This document shows, one piece after another, positions 15,806-23,700 of a stretch of DNA of 64,000 bases. Position numbers and translations under genes: made by a program. This stretch comes from Formosa sp. L2A11. Its GTDB lineage: Bacteria; Bacteroidota; Bacteroidia; Flavobacteriales; Flavobacteriaceae. Numbering within the stretch: the stretch's first letter is position 1; the number at the start of each line of letters is the position of its first letter. The notes under the pieces are model-generated. The model searched no databases and was not told the origin of the DNA. It was given only the letters and a program-made list of their open reading frames with translations. The stretch is from NCBI RefSeq assembly GCF_009796865.1, contig NZ_CP047028.1, forward strand, positions 1,302,001 through 1,366,000. Reading direction: 5' to 3'.

Positions 15806-15827
15806 AGGTTAAACATAGGTTAAACAT
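15806..15827 (+). repeat. Tandem 11-base direct repeat near the attachment site
   Basis: AGGTTAAACAT occurs twice in direct succession (15806-15816 and 15817-15827), about 110 bases inside the tRNA fragment. Short direct repeats beside an attachment core are typical of integrase arm-binding or excisionase sites. Confidence 0.5.
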
Positions 15828-15936
15828 TTTAGATAAGAAGTGATACAAATAGCAACTAAGTGCAATTATATAAATCAATAAGTGATTGTTTTTTAAGTAT
15901 ATGCAAATATTAGAAAGAATTTGAAATATATCTTTA

Positions 15937-15983
15937 ACTGACTGTTAATCAGAGGGTCCTTGGTTCGAGCCCAAGAGAGGGAG
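15937..15983 (+). other. Right attachment site: 3' half of tRNA-Asn
   Basis: The sequence reads as tRNA from the anticodon stem to the discriminator base: stem CTGA/TCAG around loop CTGTTAA (anticodon GTT, Asn), T-stem CTTGG/CCAAG around loop TTCGAGC, then the 3' acceptor strand AGAGGGA and G. No 5' half (acceptor TCCCTCT, D-arm) exists upstream, so this is not a working tRNA gene. It is the expected target duplication of the integrase. Confidence 0.85.
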
Positions 15984-15994
15984 CAAAGCTAGCT

Positions 15995-16025
15995 AAAAGC
16001 CTTACAGAAATGTAGGGCTTTTTTT
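15995..16025 (+). terminator. Terminator originally serving tRNA-Asn
   Basis: A ten- to twelve-pair stem (15995-16006 with 16011-16022) closes a GAAA tetraloop and is followed by a T run. It follows the tRNA 3' end by 11 bases, as expected for the native terminator of the interrupted locus. Confidence 0.85.
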
Positions 16026-16310
16026 ATGCGTTATGGTTTCGTTGTTAGGATTGTACTTGATTTTTTAAATGTTGTTTTGAGATTTAGATTTCTACATTTT
16101 GAACTGTTTTTATTAAATAAGGGGTATTATTCGGGTACCAATTTAAATCTTAGCTTTTTTTGAGTTGTAAAATAGATTGATTGCTCGCAAGGAAATAAGA
16201 CTTATTTAGTAAAAATTATAAAACGATATTGTTTTTCATCTAAATCAAAAGAAATCAATAAAATATTTCATAACCTGACAAACATCATATAATAAACGAG
16301 TTTTAGGTTA

Positions 16311-16318
16311 TATTTTTG
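16311..16318 (+). promoter_or_regulatory. -7 promoter element of the small-RNA candidate
   Basis: TATTTTTG matches the Bacteroidota -7 consensus TAnnTTTG exactly. No convincing -33 TTG is seen. It stands about seven bases before the proposed RNA start. Confidence 0.45.
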
Positions 16319-16323
16319 AAATG

Positions 16324-16427
16324 TGTTTTTTAGGAGACAATTAACCTAAAAAATTAACTGGCAAATTTTTTGATTATTATTTCTTTTAACCTTCAGCTCA
16401 ATGACATTTAGCTGAAGGTTTTTTTTG
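16324..16427 (+). ncRNA. Candidate small noncoding RNA of about 100 nt
   Basis: Between the tRNA terminator and the TonB-receptor gene lie 620 bases with no supportable protein frame. Within them a promoter-like TATTTTTG is followed by a perfect nine-pair hairpin (16326-16334 with 16345-16353, ten-base loop), a U-rich linker and a perfect 11-pair terminator with a T run (16388-16427). No start codon with a reasonable frame occurs between promoter and terminator, so an independent small RNA is the simplest reading. I do not recognise the family. Elsewhere in 16028-16646 I see only the receptor gene's terminator. Confidence 0.45.
16388..16427. terminator. Terminator of the small-RNA candidate
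   Basis: AACCTTCAGCT (16388-16398) and AGCTGAAGGTT (16410-16420) form a perfect 11-pair stem, followed by T's on the plus strand. Confidence 0.85.
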
Positions 16428-16594
16428 TGCCTAATGTTATTTAATTAAGTCGTCTTGTCTTAGCTGCTTTTAATGGTTTTAGGTCTTCTGTGTTTTGTTT
16501 GTGTAAAAAGAAGGAGGAATAAGCTTTTAAATGATCTTTTGCTTTGTTAGTCTTGAATGTTTTAAATTTAGAAGATTAATAGTTGTTAAAACAA

Positions 16595-16623
16595 ACAAAG
16601 GCCATCTGTTAAATAGCCTTTGT
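16595..16623 (-). terminator. Terminator of the TonB-receptor gene
   Basis: ACAAAGGC (16595-16602) pairs with GCCTTTGT (16616-16623). On the minus strand it follows the receptor stop codon by 23 bases and leads into a T-rich segment. Confidence 0.7.
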
Positions 16624-16646
16624 GTTAAAAGTAAAATGTAAGCAGA

Positions 16647-18875
16647 TTAAAAAGTTAATGCAATTTTTCCGCGAATGTAAAATGGAGTTCCTGGTGTAAA
16701 GTGAATTTCTTCTACAGATGTTGGTTCGTTAAACAGTCTGCTTTCTGTTGCAAATTGTGTTTCGTTCCATTCTGTATCAAATAGGTTTTCTATAATAACA
16801 CTGTAAGTCCAATTTTTCCATGAATAATTAATGTTGAAATCTGTTACAAAATAGACTTCTGCAACAATAGAGTTGTCTTCGTTTGCAGGTCTGTCATCTA
16901 CATATCTGTAGTTTATTCCTCCAGAAAAACCAGAAAGATCTTCAAAAGAAATACCTCCTACAGTTGTTAAATCTGGAGCTAATGGAATATAGTTTTCACC
17001 ATCAGGATCGTCAATGCTTCTACCGTGAGAATAATTTACATCAGCAAAAAGATATAACCAATCTAAAGCTTGGTAACGTGCTCCAAAATCTGCTCCAAAA
17101 CGTTGTGTTTTTCCGCTAGGTTCAACAATTGCAGCATCTCCTACGTATACAAATTCTTGTTCTAAAAATAAATACCAAAGGCTTGCGTTTAATGCTAGGC
17201 GATCTGTAGGTTTTAAAATGGTTCCTAAATCTGCGCCGTAAGCTGCTGGTAAAATAGATTTTCCGTTATTAGCAACCACTACTCGTGTGTCGTTAGAGTG
17301 AAATCCCATTCCTGCTTTTAAGAAAAACTGAGTGTTTTTGTTTAAAGAATAAATGGTGTTTAATTTCGGGCTCACTCGCATTTTTGTTTCTGCTTCGTCG
17401 CTATAGGTTTCAGATAATTTGTCTTCGTATTGAAATTTAAAATAATCTATTCTTGCAGAAGGATTAAAAGTCCATTTTCCTGTTTTAAATTCCGTATTTA
17501 AAAAGGCGTAGGTGTTTACTTCGTCAATATCTCCAAGGGATTTGTATTCTAAAACTGTTTTTCTGTTAACGGTGTGCGATAATTCTACATCGTCTACATT
17601 GTCGTATCTAAATCCTATTCCTGCTTGGTATTTAAACGTTGTGTTTTCGCTTAACTCTATATTTCTATGTTCGTAAACGGTACTTGCTCCTGTTGTTACT
17701 CGGTTTTCAAATTGTTTAATCTGATCGCCATTTACAGGATCGTCTAAGAAAAAGGTAAAGTTAGAATACAATTCAAAATTATATTGAGATACAAAAGCTG
17801 TGGTTTTAAAAGACTGATTATCGTCTATCACTTTTTTATGATTTATCAATAGGTTTGTTCTGCTAGTTTCACCACCTTCTGTGTCGTCTATAGATCCAAA
17901 TCTATCAATACTACCATTATCTACAGAGCGCTGCGGAATTTGTCCTGAAGCATCCCATTTACTTTGAAAATGAGAGGCTGTAAAGTTTAATTCCTGGTCT
18001 CCTGCTAGTTTATAATTATAACGTGCTAAGACATTAAAACGGTTAAAGTTTTGTGGCGACTCGAAAGGGCCATCTGTTAAAGATAGTTCTGAAGCGATAT
18101 AAGCGCTGCTCTTGTCGTTGTTTAAAACATTAAACATTCCCATAATACGGTTTGTATTAAACTGTCCTGCTTCTAGGGATAAATAATTTTTATCTATAGT
18201 TTTTTTAAGGCCTAGGTTAATATAGCCAGCAGTTGCAAAGTTTCCTTTATCTGCATTGTAAGGTCCTTTTCCAAAGTTAATATTGTCTATGGTTTCTGGA
18301 ATAACAAAATGCAAATCAGAATATCCTTGTCCGTGTGCGTGAGAGACCATGTTTACTGGTAGGCCGTCTACTGTTATGTTAATATCTGTACCGTGATCTA
18401 TATCGAAACCTCTTAAGAAAATCTGTTCTGCTTTTCCGCCACCTGCATGTTGTCCTATAATTAGTCCAGGCACTTTTCTTAAAATCTCTTGAGACGATTT
18501 TACAGGATCTTTTTGTACATCTATGTTTACAAATTTACTTAGTGCATCTATTTCTGCGACTAGCATAACTTGATCTAGAGAGATGTTTGCAGTGCTTAAA
18601 GTAAAGGTTGCAGGTTGGTCTATATTGGCTTGTGTAATACGAACAATTTTAGGTTCGTACCCTAAGCGTGACAGGTATAACGTGTCGTTTACTTGTGTTT
18701 TATTTAAAGTAAATGCTCCTGTTGCAGAGGTGTGTGTATGTATTTCTGTTGTTTTGTTAAATACGCTAACTTCTTCTATGGGTTTATTTTCGCTATTCAC
18801 TATTTTTCCCGAAATCTGTTGTGCGTTAATTAAGCTAGTAAGCAACAAAGTACATGCTGTTAAAAAATGTTTCAT
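16647..18875 (-). CDS. TonB-dependent outer-membrane receptor, probable metal uptake
   Basis: Outer-membrane receptor of 742 residues that imports a scarce ligand using TonB energy. Order: signal peptide (about 1-18), carboxypeptidase-regulatory-like beta domain (20-100), plug (about 115-240, with 'QEILRKVPGLIIG' and 'VDGLPVNMVSHAHGQGYSDL'), then a 22-strand-type barrel ending in aromatic-rich 'TPFYIRGKIALTF'. The His-rich plug phrase and the histidine-rich gene immediately upstream on the same strand point to a metal, perhaps zinc, rather than a sugar. No SusD partner is present, which also argues against glycan uptake. Substrate assignment is inference. Confidence 0.88.
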   Translation of the reverse strand: MKHFLTACTLLLTSLINAQQISGKIVNSENKPIEEVSVFNKTTEIHTHTSATGAFTLNKTQVNDTLYLSRLGYEPKIVRITQANIDQPATFTLSTANISLDQVMLVAEIDALSKFVNIDVQKDPVKSSQEILRKVPGLIIGQHAGGGKAEQIFLRGFDIDHGTDINITVDGLPVNMVSHAHGQGYSDLHFVIPETIDNINFGKGPYNADKGNFATAGYINLGLKKTIDKNYLSLEAGQFNTNRIMGMFNVLNNDKSSAYIASELSLTDGPFESPQNFNRFNVLARYNYKLAGDQELNFTASHFQSKWDASGQIPQRSVDNGSIDRFGSIDDTEGGETSRTNLLINHKKVIDDNQSFKTTAFVSQYNFELYSNFTFFLDDPVNGDQIKQFENRVTTGASTVYEHRNIELSENTTFKYQAGIGFRYDNVDDVELSHTVNRKTVLEYKSLGDIDEVNTYAFLNTEFKTGKWTFNPSARIDYFKFQYEDKLSETYSDEAETKMRVSPKLNTIYSLNKNTQFFLKAGMGFHSNDTRVVVANNGKSILPAAYGADLGTILKPTDRLALNASLWYLFLEQEFVYVGDAAIVEPSGKTQRFGADFGARYQALDWLYLFADVNYSHGRSIDDPDGENYIPLAPDLTTVGGISFEDLSGFSGGINYRYVDDRPANEDNSIVAEVYFVTDFNINYSWKNWTYSVIIENLFDTEWNETQFATESRLFNEPTSVEEIHFTPGTPFYIRGKIALTF

Positions 18876-18965
18876 TTCATGATTAGGTTGTCCTCTGTTA
18901 AGAGGAGTTAATATTTGCTTCTTTCCCTTTTAGGTGCTTTTTAGACATTATAAAGCAGCCTGAGT

Positions 18966-19001
18966 TTGGATGGTTTACGTGTACTTACGACAAACATCCA
19001 A
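18966..19001 (-). promoter_or_regulatory. Inverted repeat between the His-rich gene and the receptor
   Basis: TTGGATG (18966-18972) and CATCCAA (18995-19001) pair, and the stem extends inward through GTTT/AAAC with a bulge. It lies in the 153-base leader of the receptor gene. It could be a regulator site or an RNA structure. No known riboswitch pattern was recognised. Confidence 0.35.
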
Positions 19002-19028
19002 CTAGGGTTTTAAATTGATTTAAATATG

Positions 19029-19541
19029 TTATGAAATAAACTGAGGAGGCGGAGAAAGTGTAGGTAAATTAAAGTTATATACCGGTAAATAGGTATGCCA
19101 TTTTTGTTTTAAAGCTGAATTGAATATGATGCTTTTAAAACGGAATTCAGACGTTAAGACGTGTTTGTCTATTTCTGTTTTAAAGATAGATTTCTGATGT
19201 TCTTTTTGTTTGTCTGAAGAAGATAATATACTGTTTAAAAAAGTAAGTAATTGGTGTGTGTGGTTTGTAGTTACTCTTTTTTCGTGGGTATGCGAATGAG
19301 TATGTTTTGCTAAATGAGAGGTTTCTGCATTTACATGATGGCCAAAAGCATCGTGTGTGTGATGTTTTGTTGTGGCCGATGTTGTTTTGTTGTGTGCTTG
19401 TATACGATCTTCAATATAATGTGACATGGAATGTAGCATGTCGAACATAGAATTTGTTAAAGGAGAAACCATGTAACAAATTGCCATAATAACAATGCAA
19501 CATCTAAAAACTATCGGCTTTATATTTAACAGTGGCTTCAC
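19029..19541 (-). CDS. Histidine-rich membrane-associated protein
   Basis: A 170-residue protein with a GTG start, an N-terminal hydrophobic segment at about residues 9-28 ('IVFRCCIVIMAICYMVSP') and then a dense histidine region at about 59-98 ('TKHHTHDAFGHH', 'AKHTHSHTHEKR', 'NHTHQ'). The C-terminal third is hydrophobic-basic and ends 'LPTLSPPPQFIS'. Such proteins often bind zinc, copper or nickel. It lies directly upstream of the TonB receptor on the same strand, with a 153-base gap, so a shared metal-acquisition role is likely. The specific metal is unknown. A later ATG at residue 19 would delete half the anchor and is less likely. Confidence 0.7.
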   Translation of the reverse strand: MKPLLNIKPIVFRCCIVIMAICYMVSPLTNSMFDMLHSMSHYIEDRIQAHNKTTSATTKHHTHDAFGHHVNAETSHLAKHTHSHTHEKRVTTNHTHQLLTFLNSILSSSDKQKEHQKSIFKTEIDKHVLTSEFRFKSIIFNSALKQKWHTYLPVYNFNLPTLSPPPQFIS

Positions 19542-19664
19542 AAAACTACAATATAGTAAAACGCGAAAATACAGATATTTTCTAACCTAGCATCTTGTTT
19601 CTTTATGAACAAAATATTATTGTTTTAAAGAAAAGATAAACCATCTAGTAGTGGGCTATTTGTG

Positions 19665-20594
19665 TTATTTAAAAAAATATAAAATATAGCATAGCGATAT
19701 TGAAGATACAAATATCCAAAGCGTAGAAGCGAAAATCATAGGTTTCCAGCCTGTGGTTTTTAAGTCTGAAATAGATATTGTTGTTCCTACTAAAAATAAA
19801 GTAACTACTAATAAGTGTTTAGATATAGTAACTATAGTTGTTGTTATAACTACAGGTAAAATGTCTGCGCTATTTATTAAAATAGCCACTAAAAAGAAAA
19901 GTATAAAAAGAGGAAATTTAATTTTTTGCCCGCTGTTTTTAAATAAAAACATAGAGAATATAGACATGGGTATAATCCATAATGTTCTTGAAAGTTTTAC
20001 GGTTGTTGCAATTTTTAAAGCTTCTTCTCCGAAGGTAAGTGCGGCTCCAACTACAGAACTGGTGTCGTGAATGGCAACGGCGCACCATAATCCAAATTGA
20101 TGCTGGCTTAAGCCTATAAAGTGCCCCAAATAAGGAAATATAATTAAGGCTACTGCATTTAAAAAGAAAACCACACCTAATGCCATACTAATGGTTTTTG
20201 TATTTGCTTTAATTATAGGAGATATTGCTGCGATTGCACTACCACCACAAATAGATGTTCCGGAAGTAATAAGGTGGCCGAGTGATTTGTCTAGTTTTAA
20301 ATAACGAGATAATATTACACCTAAACTGACTGTAGAAAAGATGCAAAAAGAGGTAAGTCCAAAACTAGAAATACTTGTTTGGATGGTTTCTACAAGTGCC
20401 ATCCCGAATCCTAAACCTACAACAGATATTTTTAAAAGTAAATGAATGCTTTTCTGATTCTTTTCTAAAAAAGGATGCTCGAAAAATAATGTAAATATAA
20501 AACCTAGTCCAAGTGCTATGGCGCTAGAAATAAATCCTGATAAAGCGAGAGCAATAACAGCGAAAAAATATATTTTGGATAACTGTGTTTTCAT
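19665..20594 (-). CDS. YeiH/UPF0324 family putative sulfate (anion) exporter
   Basis: Integral membrane protein of 309 residues with about nine to ten hydrophobic segments and the family phrases 'GTSICGGSAIAAISPIIKA' and 'VAIHDTSSVVGAALTFG'. The family is annotated as a putative sulfate exporter, but transport has not been firmly shown. It is transcribed behind a LysR regulator gene on the same strand. A TATATTTG -7 element at 20612-20619 and a LysR-type dyad at 20649-20671 give it its own regulated promoter. Confidence 0.88.
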   Translation of the reverse strand: MKTQLSKIYFFAVIALALSGFISSAIALGLGFIFTLFFEHPFLEKNQKSIHLLLKISVVGLGFGMALVETIQTSISSFGLTSFCIFSTVSLGVILSRYLKLDKSLGHLITSGTSICGGSAIAAISPIIKANTKTISMALGVVFFLNAVALIIFPYLGHFIGLSQHQFGLWCAVAIHDTSSVVGAALTFGEEALKIATTVKLSRTLWIIPMSIFSMFLFKNSGQKIKFPLFILFFLVAILINSADILPVVITTTIVTISKHLLVVTLFLVGTTISISDLKTTGWKPMIFASTLWIFVSSISLCYILYFFK

Positions 20595-20611
20595 TGTTTT
20601 TAATTTTGAAG

Positions 20612-20619
20612 CAAATATA
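20612..20619 (-). promoter_or_regulatory. -7 promoter element of the yeiH-like gene
   Basis: TATATTTG on the minus strand matches TAnnTTTG exactly and lies 17 bases before the start codon, giving a very short leader. Confidence 0.6.
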
Positions 20620-20648
20620 CAATGCGACTATAATTAAAACGAGATGAA

Positions 20649-20671
20649 AAAAGTTATACGTAATAACTTTT
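20649..20671 (-). promoter_or_regulatory. LysR-type operator (T-N11-A dyad)
   Basis: AAAAGTTAT and ATAACTTTT are perfect nine-base inverted arms around ACGTA. The core GTTAT-N5-ATAAC contains T-N11-A, the classical LysR box. It lies about 30 bases upstream of the -7 element of the transporter gene and touches the stop codon of the LysR gene itself, so the regulator very probably controls the transporter. Confidence 0.65.
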
Positions 20672-21551
20672 AGTTATGATTAAGTTTAACGAGTTTCTCA
20701 AAAAAGTCTTTGGTTTTAGATTGATAGCCTTGTCGGGAAACAAAATAGAACCAGCGTTCGAAATTAAAATTCTGAATATCTATAACCTTTAGTTTGTTGT
20801 TTATTAAATCCTCGCTAACAGAATGTATAGAAAGCAGTGCGTAGCTTTTAGAATAGTATAAGTAGTTTTTTATAGCAATAGTGCTATTTAGCGTTACAGT
20901 AGATTTTAAGTGTTTAATGCCGTATTCGTGTAGTTTTTTGTAAATAATTTCGCGTGTTCCAGAGCCGTATTCGCGTTCTACTATGGGCAAATTTTCTAAA
21001 TCGTTTAATTGTAAAACACCAGTTTTAAATTTTGGATTATTGGTGCTTGTAACCAAAACAATTTCATCTTTTATAAATTTTTCGTAATGCAATTGTTTGT
21101 TGTGGCTGCTTCCTTCTATAATACCAAAATCTAATTGTAAGCTGGTAATTAAATGTTCTATATGTTCGGTATTCCCACTAATTAACTGAATGGTCGTGTT
21201 GGGAGTGTTTTTTTTCGACTTTGCCAAAATTTGTGGAAGAATAAAATCGGCTAAAGTTGTGCTTGCTCCAAATTTAATATGTTTTTCTTCATCTTGATTT
21301 AAGGTTAGAAAATGATTGTCTAAATCGGCATGAAGTGCAAGAATTTTATCAATATATTCTAAAAGTTCAAGTCCGTCGGAAGTCAGTTCAATATTATTTC
21401 CTAAACGGGTGAAAAAGGTCTTTTTGTAAGTGTCTTCTAAAGTGCGAATGGTTTTAGAAACAGCAGGCTGAGATAGGTTTAAAATTTCGGCAGCTTTGGT
21501 AAAGCTTAAGTGAGATGCAACTTCCTTGAATATTTTAAATTTAACTTTCAT
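20670..21551 (-). CDS. LysR family transcriptional regulator (CysB/YeiE-like)
   Basis: DNA-binding activator of 293 residues. The N-terminal winged helix-turn-helix spans about residues 2-60 ('HLSFTKAAEILNLSQPAVSK'), and the periplasmic-binding-like effector domain follows ('KHIKFGASTTLADFILPQIL'). Its neighbour downstream is a YeiH-type transporter, the same partnership as yeiE/yeiH in enterobacteria, although here the genes are in tandem rather than divergent. The effector is unknown; sulfur anions are a plausible guess from that parallel. Confidence 0.9.
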   Translation of the reverse strand: MKVKFKIFKEVASHLSFTKAAEILNLSQPAVSKTIRTLEDTYKKTFFTRLGNNIELTSDGLELLEYIDKILALHADLDNHFLTLNQDEEKHIKFGASTTLADFILPQILAKSKKNTPNTTIQLISGNTEHIEHLITSLQLDFGIIEGSSHNKQLHYEKFIKDEIVLVTSTNNPKFKTGVLQLNDLENLPIVEREYGSGTREIIYKKLHEYGIKHLKSTVTLNSTIAIKNYLYYSKSYALLSIHSVSEDLINNKLKVIDIQNFNFERWFYFVSRQGYQSKTKDFFEKLVKLNHN

Positions 21552-21607
21552 AAGACATAGTATGGGCAGAACAATTTACTAATTCTAATGCGGTTTTTGC
21601 TAAAAAA

Positions 21608-21642
21608 CAAAATCGGTTTGAATTGAATCCAAACCGATTTTG
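21608..21642 (-). terminator. Strong terminator of the collagen-like lipoprotein gene
   Basis: The 13-base arms 21608-21620 and 21630-21642 are perfect inverted copies. On the minus strand they are followed by TTTTTT. They stand 37 bases behind the stop codon at 21679. Confidence 0.85.
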
Positions 21643-21678
21643 AGAATATATTGTAATAAAAAGTTTGAATTGTTTTAT

Positions 21679-22176
21679 TTAAAACGTTTCAAAACTTTCT
21701 ACATCTGTAGCTTTAATAATATCGTCATAATTTTCTACATCAACACCATTAATGTAATCTGCGGGAACAACAACAACTCTAAAGTATTGATTTTGGGTCC
21801 ATTCGTCTCCAAGTGTGTCTAAATCAAAAGTTGCATCTAAGAAAATTCTAAAATCTTCATCGGTGAAATCATAATTATAAGTTAGTACGCCACCATCGTC
21901 AAAAAATTGGGTTTGTGGTACTAGTCTCCAGATTTCTGTTCCATCTACAGTTTCCCAAGACATGTATACTAAAACAACATCTGAAGGCACAATAGTAAAG
22001 CCGTAAGTTTGAGTAATTTCGTAGTTATTTGAAGCGTTAAAATCTACTTCAATTTCAAAAGCAGGAGCAACCTCTCCATCTATTCCGTCTAATCCATCTT
22101 CACCAGGAACACCTTGGTCTCCTTCGCATGAAGTGAATGCTAATGCTAAGCATAATACTGCTATAATATGTTTCAT
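21679..22176 (-). CDS. Lipoprotein with a short collagen-like segment
   Basis: Secreted lipoprotein of 165 residues. The signal 'MKHIIAVLCLALAFTSC' ends at a lipobox Cys (residue 17), followed by a short Gly-x-y run ('GDQGVPGEDGLDGIDGE') and a beta-rich domain of about 130 residues. Related flavobacterial proteins are surface lipoproteins of unknown role. It is a single-gene unit with its own terminator. The collagen-like run is too short to form a long fibre and may only be a spacer from the membrane. Confidence 0.75.
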   Translation of the reverse strand: MKHIIAVLCLALAFTSCEGDQGVPGEDGLDGIDGEVAPAFEIEVDFNASNNYEITQTYGFTIVPSDVVLVYMSWETVDGTEIWRLVPQTQFFDDGGVLTYNYDFTDEDFRIFLDATFDLDTLGDEWTQNQYFRVVVVPADYINGVDVENYDDIIKATDVESFETF

Positions 22177-22544
22177 AGTTTTAATTTTAGACCGATAAAG
22201 GTCGTTTTTTTTATTTTAAAAATAAGATTATTTAACAGATTCGACAACTTTTGTTATTAAAGTAGTGTTATAATTTAGCTAAACTCTGTTTGTTTTAAAT
22301 AGAAATTAATCTGTTTTTAGGTATTCATTTTGTGTTCTGTATTGGGAATTTTGCAAACGCTAAAAATTGGTGTTTTCTATTATTATAATAAATAACGTTA
22401 GTAATACTGTAGGCATCACCATATATTTGTTTTAAGAAGGGAAATAATTGTAATTAGTAATTTAGAGGTTATCTTATAATAATGTACTTTTTATAAATTG
22501 AATACTACTTTATATATTTACAAGAGAATTAGACGTATTTAAAA
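22177..22544. other. Divergent intergenic region between two lipoprotein genes
   Basis: A 368-base AT-rich spacer. It must hold the promoters of both flanking genes. The best plus-strand candidate is TATATTTA at about 22513-22520, one base off TAnnTTTG. A short GACC/GGTC hairpin occurs near 22190. No gene is seen. Confidence 0.35.
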
Positions 22545-23054
22545 ATGAAAAAAATAGGTATTATACTTATGTGTTTGTGTCTTTGGACATGCGATACTGA
22601 AGATAAAAAAGTTAAAAAAATAGAAGAAGTACCAGTTTCTGGTTTAGTGTTTCAAGACGATATTATAAAACTTAAATATGTAGAATATGGTTTAGATGCT
22701 AAAGCTAAAACGGATATTTTAATATGGGAAAAATTTGTTGAATTAGAAATTGTTATGTCTCAGTTAAAAACGGGAGATCTGTCTTATTTTCAGGACGAGT
22801 CTAAAGATATTGTTTTGTTAATGAAAGATTTAATAAACAGTATTCCGGATGTTGTTAATACGCCTTCTATACAAGCGCGCTTAGTTTCTTTAGAAACAAA
22901 AATGCTTAAATTACAAGGGACTTTAATTTTGAAAAACATCCCAAAAGAAGAGCATCTAGAAAATGTTAAAGAAGTTTTAGTAGCGTATTCTAACTTGAAC
23001 CTTCAAATTAATAAAAAATACGAAAAAGATTCTCAGAAAATTGAAAAGCCATGA
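22545..23054 (+). CDS. Hypothetical lipoprotein
   Basis: A 169-residue predicted lipoprotein: signal 'MKKIGIILMCLCLWTC' with acylated Cys at residue 16, then a lysine-rich, helical body without recognisable motif ('DILIWEKFVELEIVMSQLK'). Its last bases overlap the start of the next gene by four (ATGA type), so the two are translationally coupled and probably act together in the envelope. I cannot assign a function. Confidence 0.65.
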   Translation: MKKIGIILMCLCLWTCDTEDKKVKKIEEVPVSGLVFQDDIIKLKYVEYGLDAKAKTDILIWEKFVELEIVMSQLKTGDLSYFQDESKDIVLLMKDLINSIPDVVNTPSIQARLVSLETKMLKLQGTLILKNIPKEEHLENVKEVLVAYSNLNLQINKKYEKDSQKIEKP

Positions 23055-23557
23055 TGCATTTAAAACAATTAGTAGTTGCAATAGTCCTATGTTTAGTTAG
23101 TGTTAGTCATATACAAGCACAAAACGAAGATGCTATAAAAAGTATAAATACAAATTTAGATGCTTGGCATAAAGCTGCTGCAGAAGCTAATTTTAATGCT
23201 TATTTTAATTTAATGACTAAAGCAACTGTGTTTGTTGGTACAGATGCTTCAGAGCATTGGGAGCGTGATGCATTTAAAGCTTATTGTAAACCTCATTTTG
23301 ATGCAGGTAAAGCGTGGAGCTTCTCTACTTTAGAACGACATGTTTATATGGTTAGCGATTCTATAGCATCGTTCGACGAGCTGTTAGATACACATATGGG
23401 TGTAAGCAGAGGTTCTGGAGTTATGAAGTTTGAAGATGGTTCTTGGAAAGTTGCACATTATGTGTTGTCTGCAGCGATTCCTAATAGTAAAATGAGTGCT
23501 GTAAAGACGTTAAAAGCTGAAGACGATACTACTATTATTTCTTCTTTTGCCCAATAA
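23051..23557 (+). CDS. Exported SnoaL-like (NTF2 superfamily) protein
   Basis: A 168-residue protein with a signal peptide ending near 'SHIQAQ' (about residue 24) and an NTF2/SnoaL-like fold: 'INTNLDAWHKAAAEANFNAY', 'DASEHWERDAFKAYCKPHF', 'VMKFEDGSWKVAHYVLS'. Proteins of this SnoaL_3 type are small cone-shaped domains, often ligand-binding or of unknown role. The start overlaps the stop codon of the upstream lipoprotein gene. The two adjacent Met codons at 23051 and 23054 are equally possible starts. Confidence 0.8.
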   Translation: MMHLKQLVVAIVLCLVSVSHIQAQNEDAIKSINTNLDAWHKAAAEANFNAYFNLMTKATVFVGTDASEHWERDAFKAYCKPHFDAGKAWSFSTLERHVYMVSDSIASFDELLDTHMGVSRGSGVMKFEDGSWKVAHYVLSAAIPNSKMSAVKTLKAEDDTTIISSFAQ

Positions 23558-23700
23558 AGTTTTAATTATATTGTTGCTTATATCTGTAATTTTGATTAAT
23601 TAATAATATTTTAGCTACTAATTTAGTTAATTCGTAAAAATGCATTAGGTTAATTCACTATAATTCAGTAGTTTTAATTTTAAACTTAAAACAACATATT

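Larger units (their letters stand above)
1..15983. mobile_element. Integrative genomic island in tRNA-Asn (left end outside window)
   Basis: Seen: a tyrosine recombinase at the left edge and an isolated 3' half of a tRNA-Asn on the plus strand at 15937-15983, with no 5' half upstream of it. Known: integrases of this class often target the 3' end of a tRNA gene, keep the tRNA intact at the integrase end and leave a 3' fragment at the other end. Inferred: the element runs from an intact tRNA-Asn just left of the window to 15983. Its cargo is a Sak4-like ATPase, DUF3871, type I restriction-modification, a RadC-like protein, a KTSC lipoprotein and two SSB-like OB-fold proteins. No relaxase or conjugation gene is visible, so it is probably a mobilisable or satellite island rather than a full conjugative element. 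Confidence 0.8.

Noticed and set aside
15937-15983. A functional tRNA-Asn gene.
   Set aside because: The 5' acceptor strand and D-arm are missing; only the 3' half is present.
18966-19001. Cobalamin or other riboswitch before the TonB receptor.
   Set aside because: Only a simple imperfect hairpin is seen; none of the conserved riboswitch core sequences I know are present.
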